DNA of 50,950 nt from Phycisphaerales bacterium UBA1910 (GCA_002337545.1 DDGE01000018.1:1-50950), one strand, 5' to 3'. Numbered from the stretch's first letter, positions 25,070 to 32,848 are shown. Translations and numbers: made by a program. Notes: a model not told the origin generated them from the sequence alone.

Positions 25070-25306
25070 TGGGGTCTCCAGTGAGAACAAGGCGCAGTGA
25101 TCACGAGCCCAGAGCAACACGCCCGGGCATGGGACAGGCCATGCCTGTTCAGGCTTTCAACAAACGGTCATCAAGCAACAGCACCGGGTTTGGCCGGTGC
25201 AACTGCCGGTTCAGGGGGATTCTGATTCGCCCGTGTCGCCAGGGAACAACATGATCTGCCAAAGTTGGGAACGTGCTCGTGTCATTGGATTTACCTGCCC
25301 ATAGTC

Positions 25307-25342
25307 ACTGTAGATACTACAGTATTTGGGATAGAGTTGCAA
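25307..25342 (-). promoter_or_regulatory. Promoter with overlapping palindromic operator for the transfer/maintenance operon
   Basis: On the minus strand, -35 TTGCAA (25342-25337), a 17-nt spacer and -10 TAGTAT (25319-25314). The -10 lies inside the perfect inverted repeat ACTGTAG-ATA-CTACAGT (25307-25323). A repressor on the palindrome would block the promoter. The DUF1232 gene starts about 240 bp downstream, with no gene between. Confidence 0.6.
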
Positions 25343-25364
25343 CCCTTCTTCAAAAAACTCAGAA

Positions 25365-26162
25365 TTATCGAGAGGGTCCCTTGCTGCAGCTTGCGAACCG
25401 GTTGCCCACTCGGGTCCGTTCGACTGCAACGAGGGAGATGACGGAGTTCTTGAAGCCGCGGTTTCCGCCGGTAGCTCTGGTGAGCGTTAGCACCTGATTT
25501 CGGTCGATGTTCAGCCGTCCGACATGGCCGTCCTGAGTTTTGATTCGGAGGCTGAGTACATCGAGCAGTAGATTGACAGTATCTCGAAACTGTTCCGTGT
25601 CGCGTGGACGTGTCTGCTGCGCATGACGCAGAACTGATTCAAATTCCCGAATATCCGCATCGGTGATGCGCGGCAGCACGCGATTTGCAAGTTGCAGTAT
25701 TTGCTTTGTGGGCTCATCGGTTTCCTTGGTCTCGTCGGTCACTCGCTCGCTGTCGATCTCCTCTCCGTAGTCTTGTGCCACATCGTTCGGGAGAGTGTCA
25801 AGCGAAACCTCGTCCGCTGATTGCCACGTGGCTCTCGCGTCGATTGCTCCGATCTTCTGGTGTACCGGAGATCTTACCGTCTGTGCAGCGGCTTCCATCA
25901 GCGGCAGTAGGCGATCGAGGTCATCCGTCCCAATATGCTTGCCGGAGAGACATACACTGATTGTGCATGGACATCCAGCCTGTATTCCCGGGAATCGACT
26001 CGGTTCTCGGGAAGCGACGCCCAAGAGTGCTGTGAGCGTGTCTTGGACCGTGTCGGCAAGGCTCGCGTCGAGGTCGGTACTGAAACAAAACGATGGTGTG
26101 GAATCAATTGACGCCAGCATCACCGCACACTCAATGGTCGTGATTCCAGTTTGTGTTTTCAT
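25365..26162 (-). CDS. Unrecognised protein, second gene of a cargo pair
   Basis: 265 aa from the ATG at 26162; a TTG two codons earlier is possible. No membrane segment. Residues about 20-110 contain STDLDASLADTVQDTLTALL and a GCPCTISVCLSGKHIGTDDL stretch with a CxC-x5-C cysteine cluster; about 135-160 is an acidic Glu/Asp/Thr linker; about 165-215 is a probable helical bundle (ADIREFESVLRHAQQTR, FRDTVNLLLDVLSLRIKT). It follows the gene upstream by 2 bp, so the two are almost certainly one operon. Base composition is visibly more A/T than the flanking transfer genes, which suggests separate origin. I do not recognise the family; a defence or toxin role would be guesswork. Confidence 0.65.
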   Translation of the reverse strand: MKTQTGITTIECAVMLASIDSTPSFCFSTDLDASLADTVQDTLTALLGVASREPSRFPGIQAGCPCTISVCLSGKHIGTDDLDRLLPLMEAAAQTVRSPVHQKIGAIDARATWQSADEVSLDTLPNDVAQDYGEEIDSERVTDETKETDEPTKQILQLANRVLPRITDADIREFESVLRHAQQTRPRDTEQFRDTVNLLLDVLSLRIKTQDGHVGRLNIDRNQVLTLTRATGGNRGFKNSVISLVAVERTRVGNRFASCSKGPSR

Positions 26163-26164
26163 GT

Positions 26165-27001
26165 TCAAGTCTCGATCCCCAACAGATTTTCGATTTGTGC
26201 GGAGAATCCACGGGGGTATACCCTAAGAAACTCTCTAAAGTCACTGCGTTTCGTCCACATATCTGTAACCCACATACCGCAGGGCGAGAAGTTGATCCCG
26301 AATCGAACGCTGTTGCGAGTACCGCTGGAAGTCCCAGTTCCGATGCGGATTATATTGATTGAGTAGCCGGATACAGTCAAAGGCGTTGGTTTGCCTGACC
26401 GGAGCGCGTCGCTCGTTGCTGGGCACGTTGAGATTGAGCGCTGCGCTCCTGCATACATCCGATTTCCATTAGAATCTTCAGCCCATTCACGGATTTCAAC
26501 TGTGGAGAATTCGCGGTACGAATGATCTGGAAAGTAGAACTGAATCGAATCATCGTGTAAATCAAACTTCCAGCTCGGCAGCGCGAGCGGTTTGCCCGAG
26601 TGGTAGAGTGTGAGTGCCGGTCGGTTCCCGGTGTAGTGTTCTCGGAATCGAGCGGGACGGACGGCATACTCGCATTGACTTCCGCTGCGAAGAACTGTCA
26701 CAGGTCTCCGAATCGCTTTCAGAATCACCGGCACAGCCGGATTGTCGGAAGCGAATTGCCGCAGCAAAGAAAACAGCGTTTGGACGGCTGCGCGTCCACC
26801 GAGCGCATCTAAATCGTCCGCTCCGTACAGATGACGCAGCAAGCATGCCGACTCGTGCATGCAAGCATCCGGTTCGGCAAGAGCTGTCCCCGGGACGATC
26901 CGAAACGACGCATCGAGCTGTGGTTCATCTACCTTGGCCCAAGCATCATCGGGAAAGCGCCAGCGTGGCCAGCCTTCAGTGTGTCCTATCCCAATCTCCA
27001 T
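26165..27001 (-). CDS. Unrecognised protein, first gene of a cargo pair, with a suspect out-of-frame segment
   Basis: 278 aa from the ATG at 27001 (GAGGTAG upstream); the frame is open to 27163 but that stretch is Arg-rich and unlikely. The first about 185 residues look like a real soluble protein (PRWRFPDDAWAKVDEP, WKFDLHDDSIQFYFPDHSYR, STVEIREWAEDSNGNRMY). Residues about 186-250 become Ser/Thr/Gly rich. Over the same DNA (about 26250-26445) the next frame gives a more protein-like, aromatic-rich stretch (NAFDCIRLLNQYNPHRNWDF and LLALRYVGYRYVDE), while the last 30 residues in this frame (RSDFREFLRVYPRGF) look normal again. Two compensating frameshifts, by mutation or assembly error, would explain this. 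Function is unknown; the gene may be damaged. Confidence 0.6.
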   Translation of the reverse strand: MEIGIGHTEGWPRWRFPDDAWAKVDEPQLDASFRIVPGTALAEPDACMHESACLLRHLYGADDLDALGGRAAVQTLFSLLRQFASDNPAVPVILKAIRRPVTVLRSGSQCEYAVRPARFREHYTGNRPALTLYHSGKPLALPSWKFDLHDDSIQFYFPDHSYREFSTVEIREWAEDSNGNRMYAGAQRSISTCPATSDALRSGKPTPLTVSGYSINIIRIGTGTSSGTRNSVRFGINFSPCGMWVTDMWTKRSDFREFLRVYPRGFSAQIENLLGIET

Positions 27002-27298
27002 GCTTCGTGCTACCTCTTGTCCATCTGCATGTACCCGCGGCCGTGCGTTCAGTTTAGCACGGAAGGCGTTAAAGATTCGCCTCGTGTTCCCTATAGCGTC
27101 ACAGCGTTTTCCGCGGTCGCGTAGTGATGGCTGTGCGGATCGAGCGTGGCGAGCTTCGTACAATGGAGTGGTTCGTGGTGGGTCGCCCGCCGCGATGCGT
27201 GCCCGTGCCGGGGCGGCGTCGATCGCGGCCAGGCGAGCCTGTCACGCCCGTCGCCTGATCGCCCGGATCGGCACGGCAGTCCGGCTCCGCCGGTTTGA

Positions 27299-27373
27299 GC
27301 ACTGGCTGCGGCGGGCGGGGTTTTCCGGGAGCCAGTGCGCCCCGGAGTGCTTGCGACCGGGCCGAGCACTGGC
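27299..27373 (+). promoter_or_regulatory. Leader with alternative hairpins before the 80-aa protein gene
   Basis: AGCCAGTGC at 27330-27338 can pair with GCACTGGCT at 27299-27307 (9 bp) or with GCACTGGC at 27366-27373 (8 bp). The second pairing ends 7 nt before the AAGGAG ribosome site at 27381. Mutually exclusive stems at this place suggest a translational or attenuation switch. The rest of the 394-bp gap between 27001 and 27396 is GC-rich and holds no gene I can support. Confidence 0.4.
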
Positions 27374-27395
27374 CCCCAACAAGGAGAACCGAAGC

Positions 27396-27638
27396 ATGAC
27401 CACGACCAAACCCGTTCACGAAGTCCGACTCGGCACGACCAAGGCCGCGATCTGGGCCAACACCGCCGAGGACGGTCGCACCCGCTACTCGGTGACCGTC
27501 CAGCGGATCTACCGCGACAACGACGATTGGAAACGCACGTCGAGCTTCCGGCGTGATGACCTCCTGGTCCTCGCCAAGGTGCTCGATCTTGCACATTCGT
27601 GGATCTGTCAGCAGCCCAACGAGCGGGCGGCGGCCTGA
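27396..27638 (+). CDS. Small conserved mobile-element protein (KAAIW type)
   Basis: 80 aa, ATG with AAGGAG at 27381-27386. The body reads VHEVRLGTTKAAIWANTAED, RYSVTVQRIYRDNDDWKR and RDDLLVLAKVLDLAHSWI: a short beta-rich part and a final helix, with the look of a small nucleic-acid-binding protein. From memory, near-identical small proteins recur on planctomycete plasmids and integrative elements and are annotated as hypothetical. It stands alone on the plus strand with a structured leader and its own terminator. A longer frame opening at 26859 is not supported. Confidence 0.78.
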   Translation: MTTTKPVHEVRLGTTKAAIWANTAEDGRTRYSVTVQRIYRDNDDWKRTSSFRRDDLLVLAKVLDLAHSWICQQPNERAAA

Positions 27639-27656
27639 GCCGCGTCCGCATCACCC

Positions 27657-27689
27657 GCGCCCCGTCGGTTCGCGCCGGCGGGGCGCTTT
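27657..27689 (+). terminator. Rho-independent terminator after the 80-aa gene
   Basis: Stem GCGCCCCG / CGGGGCGC (27657-27664 with 27679-27686), GC-rich loop that can pair further, then TTTC. It starts 19 bp past the stop codon. Confidence 0.7.
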
Positions 27690-27770
27690 CATATCGCGGA
27701 GAACATCCCGGCACACGCCGTCGGCGTTGAGGGCGACTCGGGGGTGTTGCCGGCTGACTGTTTCAAGTTC

Positions 27771-27797
27771 GCGGGGAGACGAGCCCCCTCTCCCCGC
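27771..27797 (-). terminator. Hairpin downstream of the relaxase-linked gene
   Basis: Perfect 9-bp stem GCGGGGAGA / TCTCCCCGC with loop CGAGCCCCC, 25 bp beyond the stop of the minus-strand gene ending at 27822. There is no clear T-tract (GAACTTG follows), so termination is likely but not certain. Confidence 0.45.
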
Positions 27798-27821
27798 ACC
27801 CCTCTACCCCAACGAGCGGGG

Positions 27822-28232
27822 TCACTCATCCCAAGTGATGGACTCGATGGTGACCGGGCCGTGATCCTGCCGAAGCTGCTCGGCACGGTCGGATTCACGG
27901 ACCCACGGGACGCGCTGACGGATCAACCCGTCGAAGAGCCTCGCCGAATTGCCGGTGTCGCTGTTGAGACCGGAGCCCTTGATGCGGATCTTCCGCCCAG
28001 GCAAGTGGAGCGTGAGGCCCTCTTCGGGCACGAGTTCGATCCGTTCGATCCAGGCGTAGCCGACGGCGAGAATGTGACCGTCGGCCTTGCGGAGTTCGAG
28101 CATGAGTGCGCGATCGCGGACGCCTCGGAGCCAACCGAAGCAGCCAAGATCCTCGGGTATGGCATTGTCGTCGTCAGGCACTCCGTTTGTCGCGGGACGC
28201 TTCGTGTACCGGTCGATCAGACTATCGCTCAT
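27822..28232 (-). CDS. Hypothetical protein coupled to the relaxase gene
   Basis: 136 aa, ATG at 28232 with GAGAGGGAA upstream; the longer frame to 28334 runs inside the relaxase gene and lacks a ribosome site. It overlaps the relaxase 3' end by 11 bp, so it is co-translated. The middle (LMLELRKADGHILAVGYAWIERIELVPEEG then LTLHLPGRKIRIKGSGL, in pieces) looks like a compact beta domain. I do not know the family; the position suggests a relaxosome or transfer accessory protein. Confidence 0.72.
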   Translation of the reverse strand: MSDSLIDRYTKRPATNGVPDDDNAIPEDLGCFGWLRGVRDRALMLELRKADGHILAVGYAWIERIELVPEEGLTLHLPGRKIRIKGSGLNSDTGNSARLFDGLIRQRVPWVRESDRAEQLRQDHGPVTIESITWDE

Positions 28233-30867
28233 GTTCGATTCCCTCTCTGCGGTGTTCAACGACTGCGATTGCATCAGCCTCGCGAGACTGCTCGGCGAGC
28301 CGTTCGTGGATGATCCTGCGGTGAGCGTTTTCAACGCCAGCGAGAAGCTCGGTCCCGCTCAGGCGTTCGTCGCTTCGGCTGACGGCCTGGAGCAGTTCGT
28401 CCTTGTCGTCTGTGAAGACAAGCACCTGCTGGCGACCGCGTGAAGCGCTGACATAGAACTGCTCGCGCGATGAGGCACGGAATGACCGCGACGACTGCCC
28501 GATGATGACCCGATCCACGGTCTTTCCCTGGCTGGCGTGACTGGTCACGACGAGGCCATGCGCGATATGGCCATAGTCTTTCGAGATGGTCCAGCCATTG
28601 TTGAGCCGGAGGTCACCCGCGTCGGTGAACCCGCTGACGGTGAAGAGATCACCATTGTTGAGCCGGTGGGCTGTGTCTGCGGTGGTGCCGTTCTTGGTAA
28701 TGCGGATTCGATCGCCTGTCGCAACTTCGATCTGGTCCTCGTGGAAGACTGTAAACCGCTCGGCCGACTCGAACGGGACCTCGTCCTGGCCGATGATTAG
28801 TCGGGTGCCCTTGCGATAGCCCGGCGCGTTCTGGTGGAACACGAGCACGTCGCCCTGGCGATAGTTCAGCGGGTCGCGCTTCTGGCCCAAGGTCAGGTTC
28901 GCGGGAATGAGTTCCGGGAAACTTCTGGCGTCGTCGCCGAGCGTGCCGTGGGCGCGGAGCTGAGCGCGGATTTCATCGGTGATCCTGTTGCCCTCAAAGT
29001 GTGTCGGCGAGACGACGAGTGCGGACTTCCCGTCTGCAATGGCATCGATGTACGACTCGGCGAGCGCTCGATAGCGATCGTCGTCATCAACTTCCCTGAT
29101 CCATCCCAGTTCATCGAGGCCACGGAAGCCTTGCCGGGTCTTGCCCTCGCTCAGCTTCTTGATCGCGGTCTTGTACCGGTCCTTCTGGCGCTGGATCTCC
29201 TTGATCTCGGCGGGCTTCAGCCCTGCTTCGTCTTCGAGCAGTCGGAGCGCAGCTCCCCGCTCGACCGCGCCGTGCTGGCGTTTGTCGCCGGAAAGCACCA
29301 CGCGGGCGTCGATCTGGCCTGCGAGATCAAAGACCTGCCGCATGGTCTTGGTCCCGAGCAGCCCTGCCTCGTCGATCCAGAGAATCGCACCGTGCGCGTC
29401 TCTCTGCATCGCGGGATCAGCGAGAAGTCGTGAGACGGTGTCGGCGGACTCAAAGCCCTCCTGCCTGAGCACGCCACGGCTTGCCCCGGCGGATGGCGCA
29501 AAGGCGAGCACACGCTGCCCGTTCGCCTCGACTGCCTCTCGGGCCTCCTGCATCATGGTGGTCTTGCCCGTGCCGGCGGCACCCCGTACCAGGATGACGC
29601 GGTCCCGGGATTCGAGCACATGGCGGACCGCCGCCTTCTGCTGGTCGTTGAGCCATTCACGGTGAAAGACGTTCTGGTTCACCGTGATCGGAGTGCAGGC
29701 ACCCCGCCCCTCCCGGGCGAAAGTGAGCATCTTCGTTTCCTCTTCGAGCACGGCCTTGGTCGTAACCATGCGTTGCCCCTTGTGCTCGGCATAAATCAGA
29801 TCCTGCTGCTCGGTGACCCGTTCAATTGACTCACGGCTCGCCTTGCCGACGCCCTGCTTGATCGCTTCGGCGAGCAGCATCCGCTCAGGCAGAACTGACG
29901 CACGCTCGAAGGCGTGCTCCATCGTCCGGGCGACCGCGCTCCGAGCAGCGGCGTCGTCCTCGGTGATGGTGTCCTTCCCGATCCGGTTGGCGAGCGACTC
30001 AAGCCGTTCAGCCTCGGCGTCGGTCAATCTAGACCGCCAAGCAGACTCCAGATCAGGCATTGTCAGTTCGGCAGCTTTGGACGATCGGGTGCGGGCACCC
30101 AGCGTCGACTTGAGATCAGGATCGGTGATGTTCTTCGCGCTGGCGAGCTGTTCAATGCGGGCGGTTCGCCGCGAGAACTTGTCCATCGTCTCGGGATCGA
30201 GCCCGGCGAGTTCCCAGCCCTTGGCGGTGCGTTGGGTGTTGAGCCCCAGCTCTTCGAGCCGCCGGGCGAGTCTGGAGTGGAACACCGCCTCGAAGTACGG
30301 CGCATCCCGCTTGAGATCGCCGAACTGCCCGGCCTTCCACCGGTCCTCTTCCCTGTCGAATGTCGCGTTGAACACGAAGCAGTGCGCGTGCAGGTGCGGG
30401 TCCGGCAGGCCGTCCACAGGACGAGCGGTGAAGTGCGTGAACTCGCCCCAGATGAGATTCCCGGTAACACGGTCCTCGTTCTTGCCGCTGACGCGGACGC
30501 GGGCCTTGGACTCGGTCTCGATGTCTTCCATCGTGGCCCGGACCGAGTCTCTGAACGCTTCGAGTATGCGATCGTCCCGAGTCAGTCCGTAAAGCAGCGA
30601 CACGCTCTTGGGCACATGGAAGTTGAAGTCGTAGCCGACGCGGCGTTGGTCTTTGCGCCGAACCGTGAGCGGTTCGCCGGTATCGGGCCGAAAGTTGTCG
30701 CAGAGCCGGTCCCAGTCGCATTGATCCACAGTGCCCGTAAGCCCAAGCATGGACGCACCCTCGCCGCGCCAGAAGCCGGTGAGTTCCTGGCCTTCGGTGT
30801 AGTAGTCGGCGGTGCTGTAGTAGCTCTTGGCCCTGCCGCTGCTGTTGCTCTGTGTGACTCGAAGCAT
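28222..30867 (-). CDS. MobF-family relaxase/helicase (TrwC/TraI-like)
   Basis: 881 aa. It nicks oriT, stays bound to the DNA end and unwinds it for transfer. Start at 30867 (MLRVTQSNSS) after AGGATGAG; the upstream open frame is not supported. Catalytic tyrosines are Y16/Y17 and Y22/Y23 (SYYSTADYY), the MobF two-pair arrangement. The metal-binding three-His motif is H158-x-H160-x-H162 in PDPHLHAHCFVFN. The helicase half has Walker A RGAAGTGKTT near residue 425, ILWIDEAGLLGTKTM and, late, HGLVVTSHASQGKTVD and FYVSASRGRQQVLVFTDD, as in RecD/TraI. It is of medium length for MobF. With the TraG-like ATPase it forms the mobilization machinery. The oriT is probably in the gap just upstream (30868-31215). 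Confidence 0.94.
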   Translation of the reverse strand: MLRVTQSNSSGRAKSYYSTADYYTEGQELTGFWRGEGASMLGLTGTVDQCDWDRLCDNFRPDTGEPLTVRRKDQRRVGYDFNFHVPKSVSLLYGLTRDDRILEAFRDSVRATMEDIETESKARVRVSGKNEDRVTGNLIWGEFTHFTARPVDGLPDPHLHAHCFVFNATFDREEDRWKAGQFGDLKRDAPYFEAVFHSRLARRLEELGLNTQRTAKGWELAGLDPETMDKFSRRTARIEQLASAKNITDPDLKSTLGARTRSSKAAELTMPDLESAWRSRLTDAEAERLESLANRIGKDTITEDDAAARSAVARTMEHAFERASVLPERMLLAEAIKQGVGKASRESIERVTEQQDLIYAEHKGQRMVTTKAVLEEETKMLTFAREGRGACTPITVNQNVFHREWLNDQQKAAVRHVLESRDRVILVRGAAGTGKTTMMQEAREAVEANGQRVLAFAPSAGASRGVLRQEGFESADTVSRLLADPAMQRDAHGAILWIDEAGLLGTKTMRQVFDLAGQIDARVVLSGDKRQHGAVERGAALRLLEDEAGLKPAEIKEIQRQKDRYKTAIKKLSEGKTRQGFRGLDELGWIREVDDDDRYRALAESYIDAIADGKSALVVSPTHFEGNRITDEIRAQLRAHGTLGDDARSFPELIPANLTLGQKRDPLNYRQGDVLVFHQNAPGYRKGTRLIIGQDEVPFESAERFTVFHEDQIEVATGDRIRITKNGTTADTAHRLNNGDLFTVSGFTDAGDLRLNNGWTISKDYGHIAHGLVVTSHASQGKTVDRVIIGQSSRSFRASSREQFYVSASRGRQQVLVFTDDKDELLQAVSRSDERLSGTELLAGVENAHRRIIHERLAEQSREADAIAVVEHRREGIEHER

Positions 30868-31100
30868 CTGCTCATCCTGACATGGAAACCTTGCAATTCG
30901 GTAAACACGCGCGATGCGCACTCTTCCCAATTGCAGCGCTACGACCAGAATCAATGAGGGTTGCAGCGTGCTTGCCAGCAGTTGTGTCGAACGCACACGC
31001 TCCGTCTCGGGTGGCTCGACAGCGCCTCGCGTCTGTTCGATGAGCACGATGAAGCCCCGGTCGGGCCGGATCAAGCTGCCAAGGCCGCTTTCCGCAGGCG
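30868..31100. other. Candidate origin of transfer (oriT)
   Basis: The non-coding gap just upstream of the relaxase. It holds the inverted repeat TGCAATT (30892-30898) / AATTGCA (30929-30935) around a GCGC-GAT-GCGC mini-palindrome (30908-30918), and a TTGCAGCG block repeated at 30931 and 30960. MobF oriT sites usually lie beside the relaxase gene with such repeats near nic. The nic site itself is not identifiable by eye. Confidence 0.4.
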
Positions 31101-31170
31101 GAAGCCTTCGGCCTTTCGCTTGACCGGTGCGCTACGCCCCGACATCCGCGGCTTCGGAGGGCGTGCCATC

Positions 31171-31197
31171 GGGACGCGACAGGCGTGTCCCGCAACA
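31171..31197 (+). promoter_or_regulatory. Leader hairpin before the 69-aa protein gene
   Basis: CGGGAC ... GTCCCG stem with an 11-nt loop in the 5' leader, ending about 12 nt before the AAGGAG site. A GC-rich hairpin sits at the same distance in front of the genes at 27396 and 36103. Confidence 0.4.
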
Positions 31198-31215
31198 CAA
31201 ACAAGGAGACTTCAC

Positions 31216-31425
31216 ATGAACGACACCAACGTAAACGGCGGCACAAGCCGCACACCAAGCCACATCGCCTATCAGGTCAGGGACCGCGAGGGCAAGAAGG
31301 GCATCTGGACACGCATCGGTTCCGCGTGGCCGCACGCGGACGGGAACGGTTTCAACATCCAGGTCGAGGCCGTTCCGCTCGATGGCCGCATCTCGCTGCG
31401 GGTGTTCACCGAGCAGAAAGACTAA
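31216..31425 (+). CDS. Small conserved mobile-element protein (HIAYQVRDREG type)
   Basis: 69 aa, ATG with AAGGAGA at 31204-31210. The sequence SHIAYQVRDREGKKGIWTRI, then GSAWPHADGNGFNIQ and VPLDGRISLRVF is a pattern I recall from many plasmids and integrative elements of planctomycetes and proteobacteria, always uncharacterised. A single small beta domain is likely. It begins a plus-strand row leading to the methyltransferase gene 57 bp downstream, with a GC hairpin (GGCGGGC / GCCCGCC, 31440-31459) between. Confidence 0.8.
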   Translation: MNDTNVNGGTSRTPSHIAYQVRDREGKKGIWTRIGSAWPHADGNGFNIQVEAVPLDGRISLRVFTEQKD

Positions 31426-31482
31426 TCGCAACTTCAACCGGCGGGCCTGCGGGCCCGCCTCATCTACAGAAAGGACTTCGAC

Positions 31483-32259
31483 GTGACTACATCACACCAA
31501 ATCAACCCGTTCTTCGCCAGCAGGTGTACGGCCCGCATAGCCGGACCTTCACGCCACTTGCAGCCACTGTTCGCCAAGCTCCCGCGTGCCCCAATCACTG
31601 GTAGTCCGGTGCCGCGGCTCACCAGCCTCTACCACCACGCAGACGCCGGTTCGTACGGGAAGCGAAGCTACCCGGGCAACTGCGGCGGCAATCTGATCCG
31701 CGACCTGCTGCTCTACTTCAAGCCCCGGCTCGTGCTCGATCCGATGACCGGAAGCGGGACCTGCCAAGACGTGTGCCGCGAGCTGGACTCGGACTGTCGC
31801 AGCGGTGACATCCATGATGGTTTCGACGCGACCAGTGCCGAAGCCATGCAGCAACTTGCGGGCGGCGGCCTCGCTGACTTCGTCTGGGCGCATCCGCCGT
31901 ACTGGAGGCAGAAGCTGTACGCGGCCGACGATCGTGACCTCTCTCGCGCTGAGACGCTCCGGGAGTTCCTGGATCGTTACGCCCTGTTCATAGAGGCCGC
32001 AACCGGTGTGCTGGAGCCCGGAGGGCGATTGGCGATCCTGATGGGCGACTATCAGGACCGTGACGCGGGATTCGTGCCGCTGGTCTACCACACGAAACGC
32101 CTTGCATTCGACGCCGGGTTGCGGCAGTGTTGCACCGACATCGTTCGATTCAGCCACGGCGCGTCGAGCGGCCGCAAGGTGTACCGAAGCTCGTTCATCC
32201 CCGGCCTGCACGACGTGTGCGTGGTCTTCGAGAAACCACGCATGGAGGCGCGACCATGA
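31483..32259 (+). CDS. Orphan DNA methyltransferase (N6-adenine/N4-cytosine type)
   Basis: 258 aa, GTG start with AAAGGAC upstream. Motif I (SAM binding) is LDPMTGSGTCQDVC at about residues 85-98; motif IV is FVWAHPPYW near 145, a variant of (D/N/S)PP(Y/F) with His in the first place; a LEPGGRLAILMGD segment matches the strand after motif V. It therefore looks like a beta-class-like amino-methyltransferase, with an N-terminal part (about 1-70) that may hold target recognition. No restriction endonuclease is beside it, so on a mobile element it probably protects entering DNA from host restriction. The next gene overlaps in an ATGA. Confidence 0.82.
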   Translation: MTTSHQINPFFASRCTARIAGPSRHLQPLFAKLPRAPITGSPVPRLTSLYHHADAGSYGKRSYPGNCGGNLIRDLLLYFKPRLVLDPMTGSGTCQDVCRELDSDCRSGDIHDGFDATSAEAMQQLAGGGLADFVWAHPPYWRQKLYAADDRDLSRAETLREFLDRYALFIEAATGVLEPGGRLAILMGDYQDRDAGFVPLVYHTKRLAFDAGLRQCCTDIVRFSHGASSGRKVYRSSFIPGLHDVCVVFEKPRMEARP

Positions 32260-32666
32260 GCAGCATCTACAGACCCATCACCCACATCGTCGCGGGCATA
32301 GCCCGCGACCGACTGGGTATCGATACGCTGGCATCGCGGGGGAGCGATTCACTCGACTTCCATGATCTATCCGTCGTGAATGTTGGTCAGGCACTCAGCG
32401 ACGCATACGAAGCCGGGTACCAGGCCGCGATCGCCGAGGAACTCGGCGTGACGGAGGTGGTCTATAGCCACCACGCAGAGCGCTTCCCGTGGCAGATATT
32501 CTGTACCGAAGAGCGGTGCGTGCTGGTTTCCCGTGACCTGAAAGACCACCTCGTGATCGCCTCGGTGTTCAAGGCCGATGACAGGCCGAACCGAGTCCAC
32601 GTCGAGGGGCTCCGGCTTGAGCTGCTCGAAGTGGTCCGCCGCGAGCTGTATGGAGCCCGCCGGTGA
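32256..32666 (+). CDS. DUF6900-like domain protein
   Basis: 136 aa, ATG overlapping the methyltransferase stop. The first 50 residues (IVAGIARDRLGIDTLASRGS, DSLDFHDLSVVNVGQALSDA, YEAGYQAA) match what I know as the DUF6900 helical domain, frequent in plasmid-borne planctomycete and proteobacterial proteins. The second half (QIFCTEERCVLVSRDLKDHL) is unassigned. It is co-translated with the methyltransferase before it and the 61-aa gene after it. Confidence 0.7.
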   Translation: MSSIYRPITHIVAGIARDRLGIDTLASRGSDSLDFHDLSVVNVGQALSDAYEAGYQAAIAEELGVTEVVYSHHAERFPWQIFCTEERCVLVSRDLKDHLVIASVFKADDRPNRVHVEGLRLELLEVVRRELYGARR

Positions 32667-32848
32667 ACGACGAAGTTCCGCTTGATGACCTGTTCCACGG
32701 CTGCGCCCTGCGTGCGTTCGTCGAGCAGGCCGAACGCACGCAGAGCTGGCCCGATCCTGAAGAGACGAGACGGCTCGCCTACCGGTACTACGAAGAGGCG
32801 CTGGCAACTTCCAGACGACGTGATTGCGACACACAAATAGCCCCATGA
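32663..32848 (+). CDS. Small hypothetical protein at the end of the methyltransferase operon
   Basis: 61 aa, GTG start overlapping the upstream stop (GTGA). The sequence VPLDDLFHGCALRAFVEQAE, then PDPEETRRLAYRYYEEALA predicts two helices. I believe similar tiny proteins recur on planctomycete elements next to DUF6900 genes, but no function is known. Confidence 0.62.
   Translation: MNDEVPLDDLFHGCALRAFVEQAERTQSWPDPEETRRLAYRYYEEALATSRRRDCDTQIAP

Noticed and set aside
25307..25323. LexA/SOS box (CTGT...ACAG).
   Set aside because: The spacing is 7 instead of 8 bp, and the symmetric extension ACTGTAG/CTACAGT suits another repressor as well.
26859..27395. N-terminal extension of 179 residues on the 80-aa mobile-element protein.
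   Set aside because: The extension is Arg/Ala-rich low-quality sequence, while the ATG at 27396 has a strong AAGGAG site.
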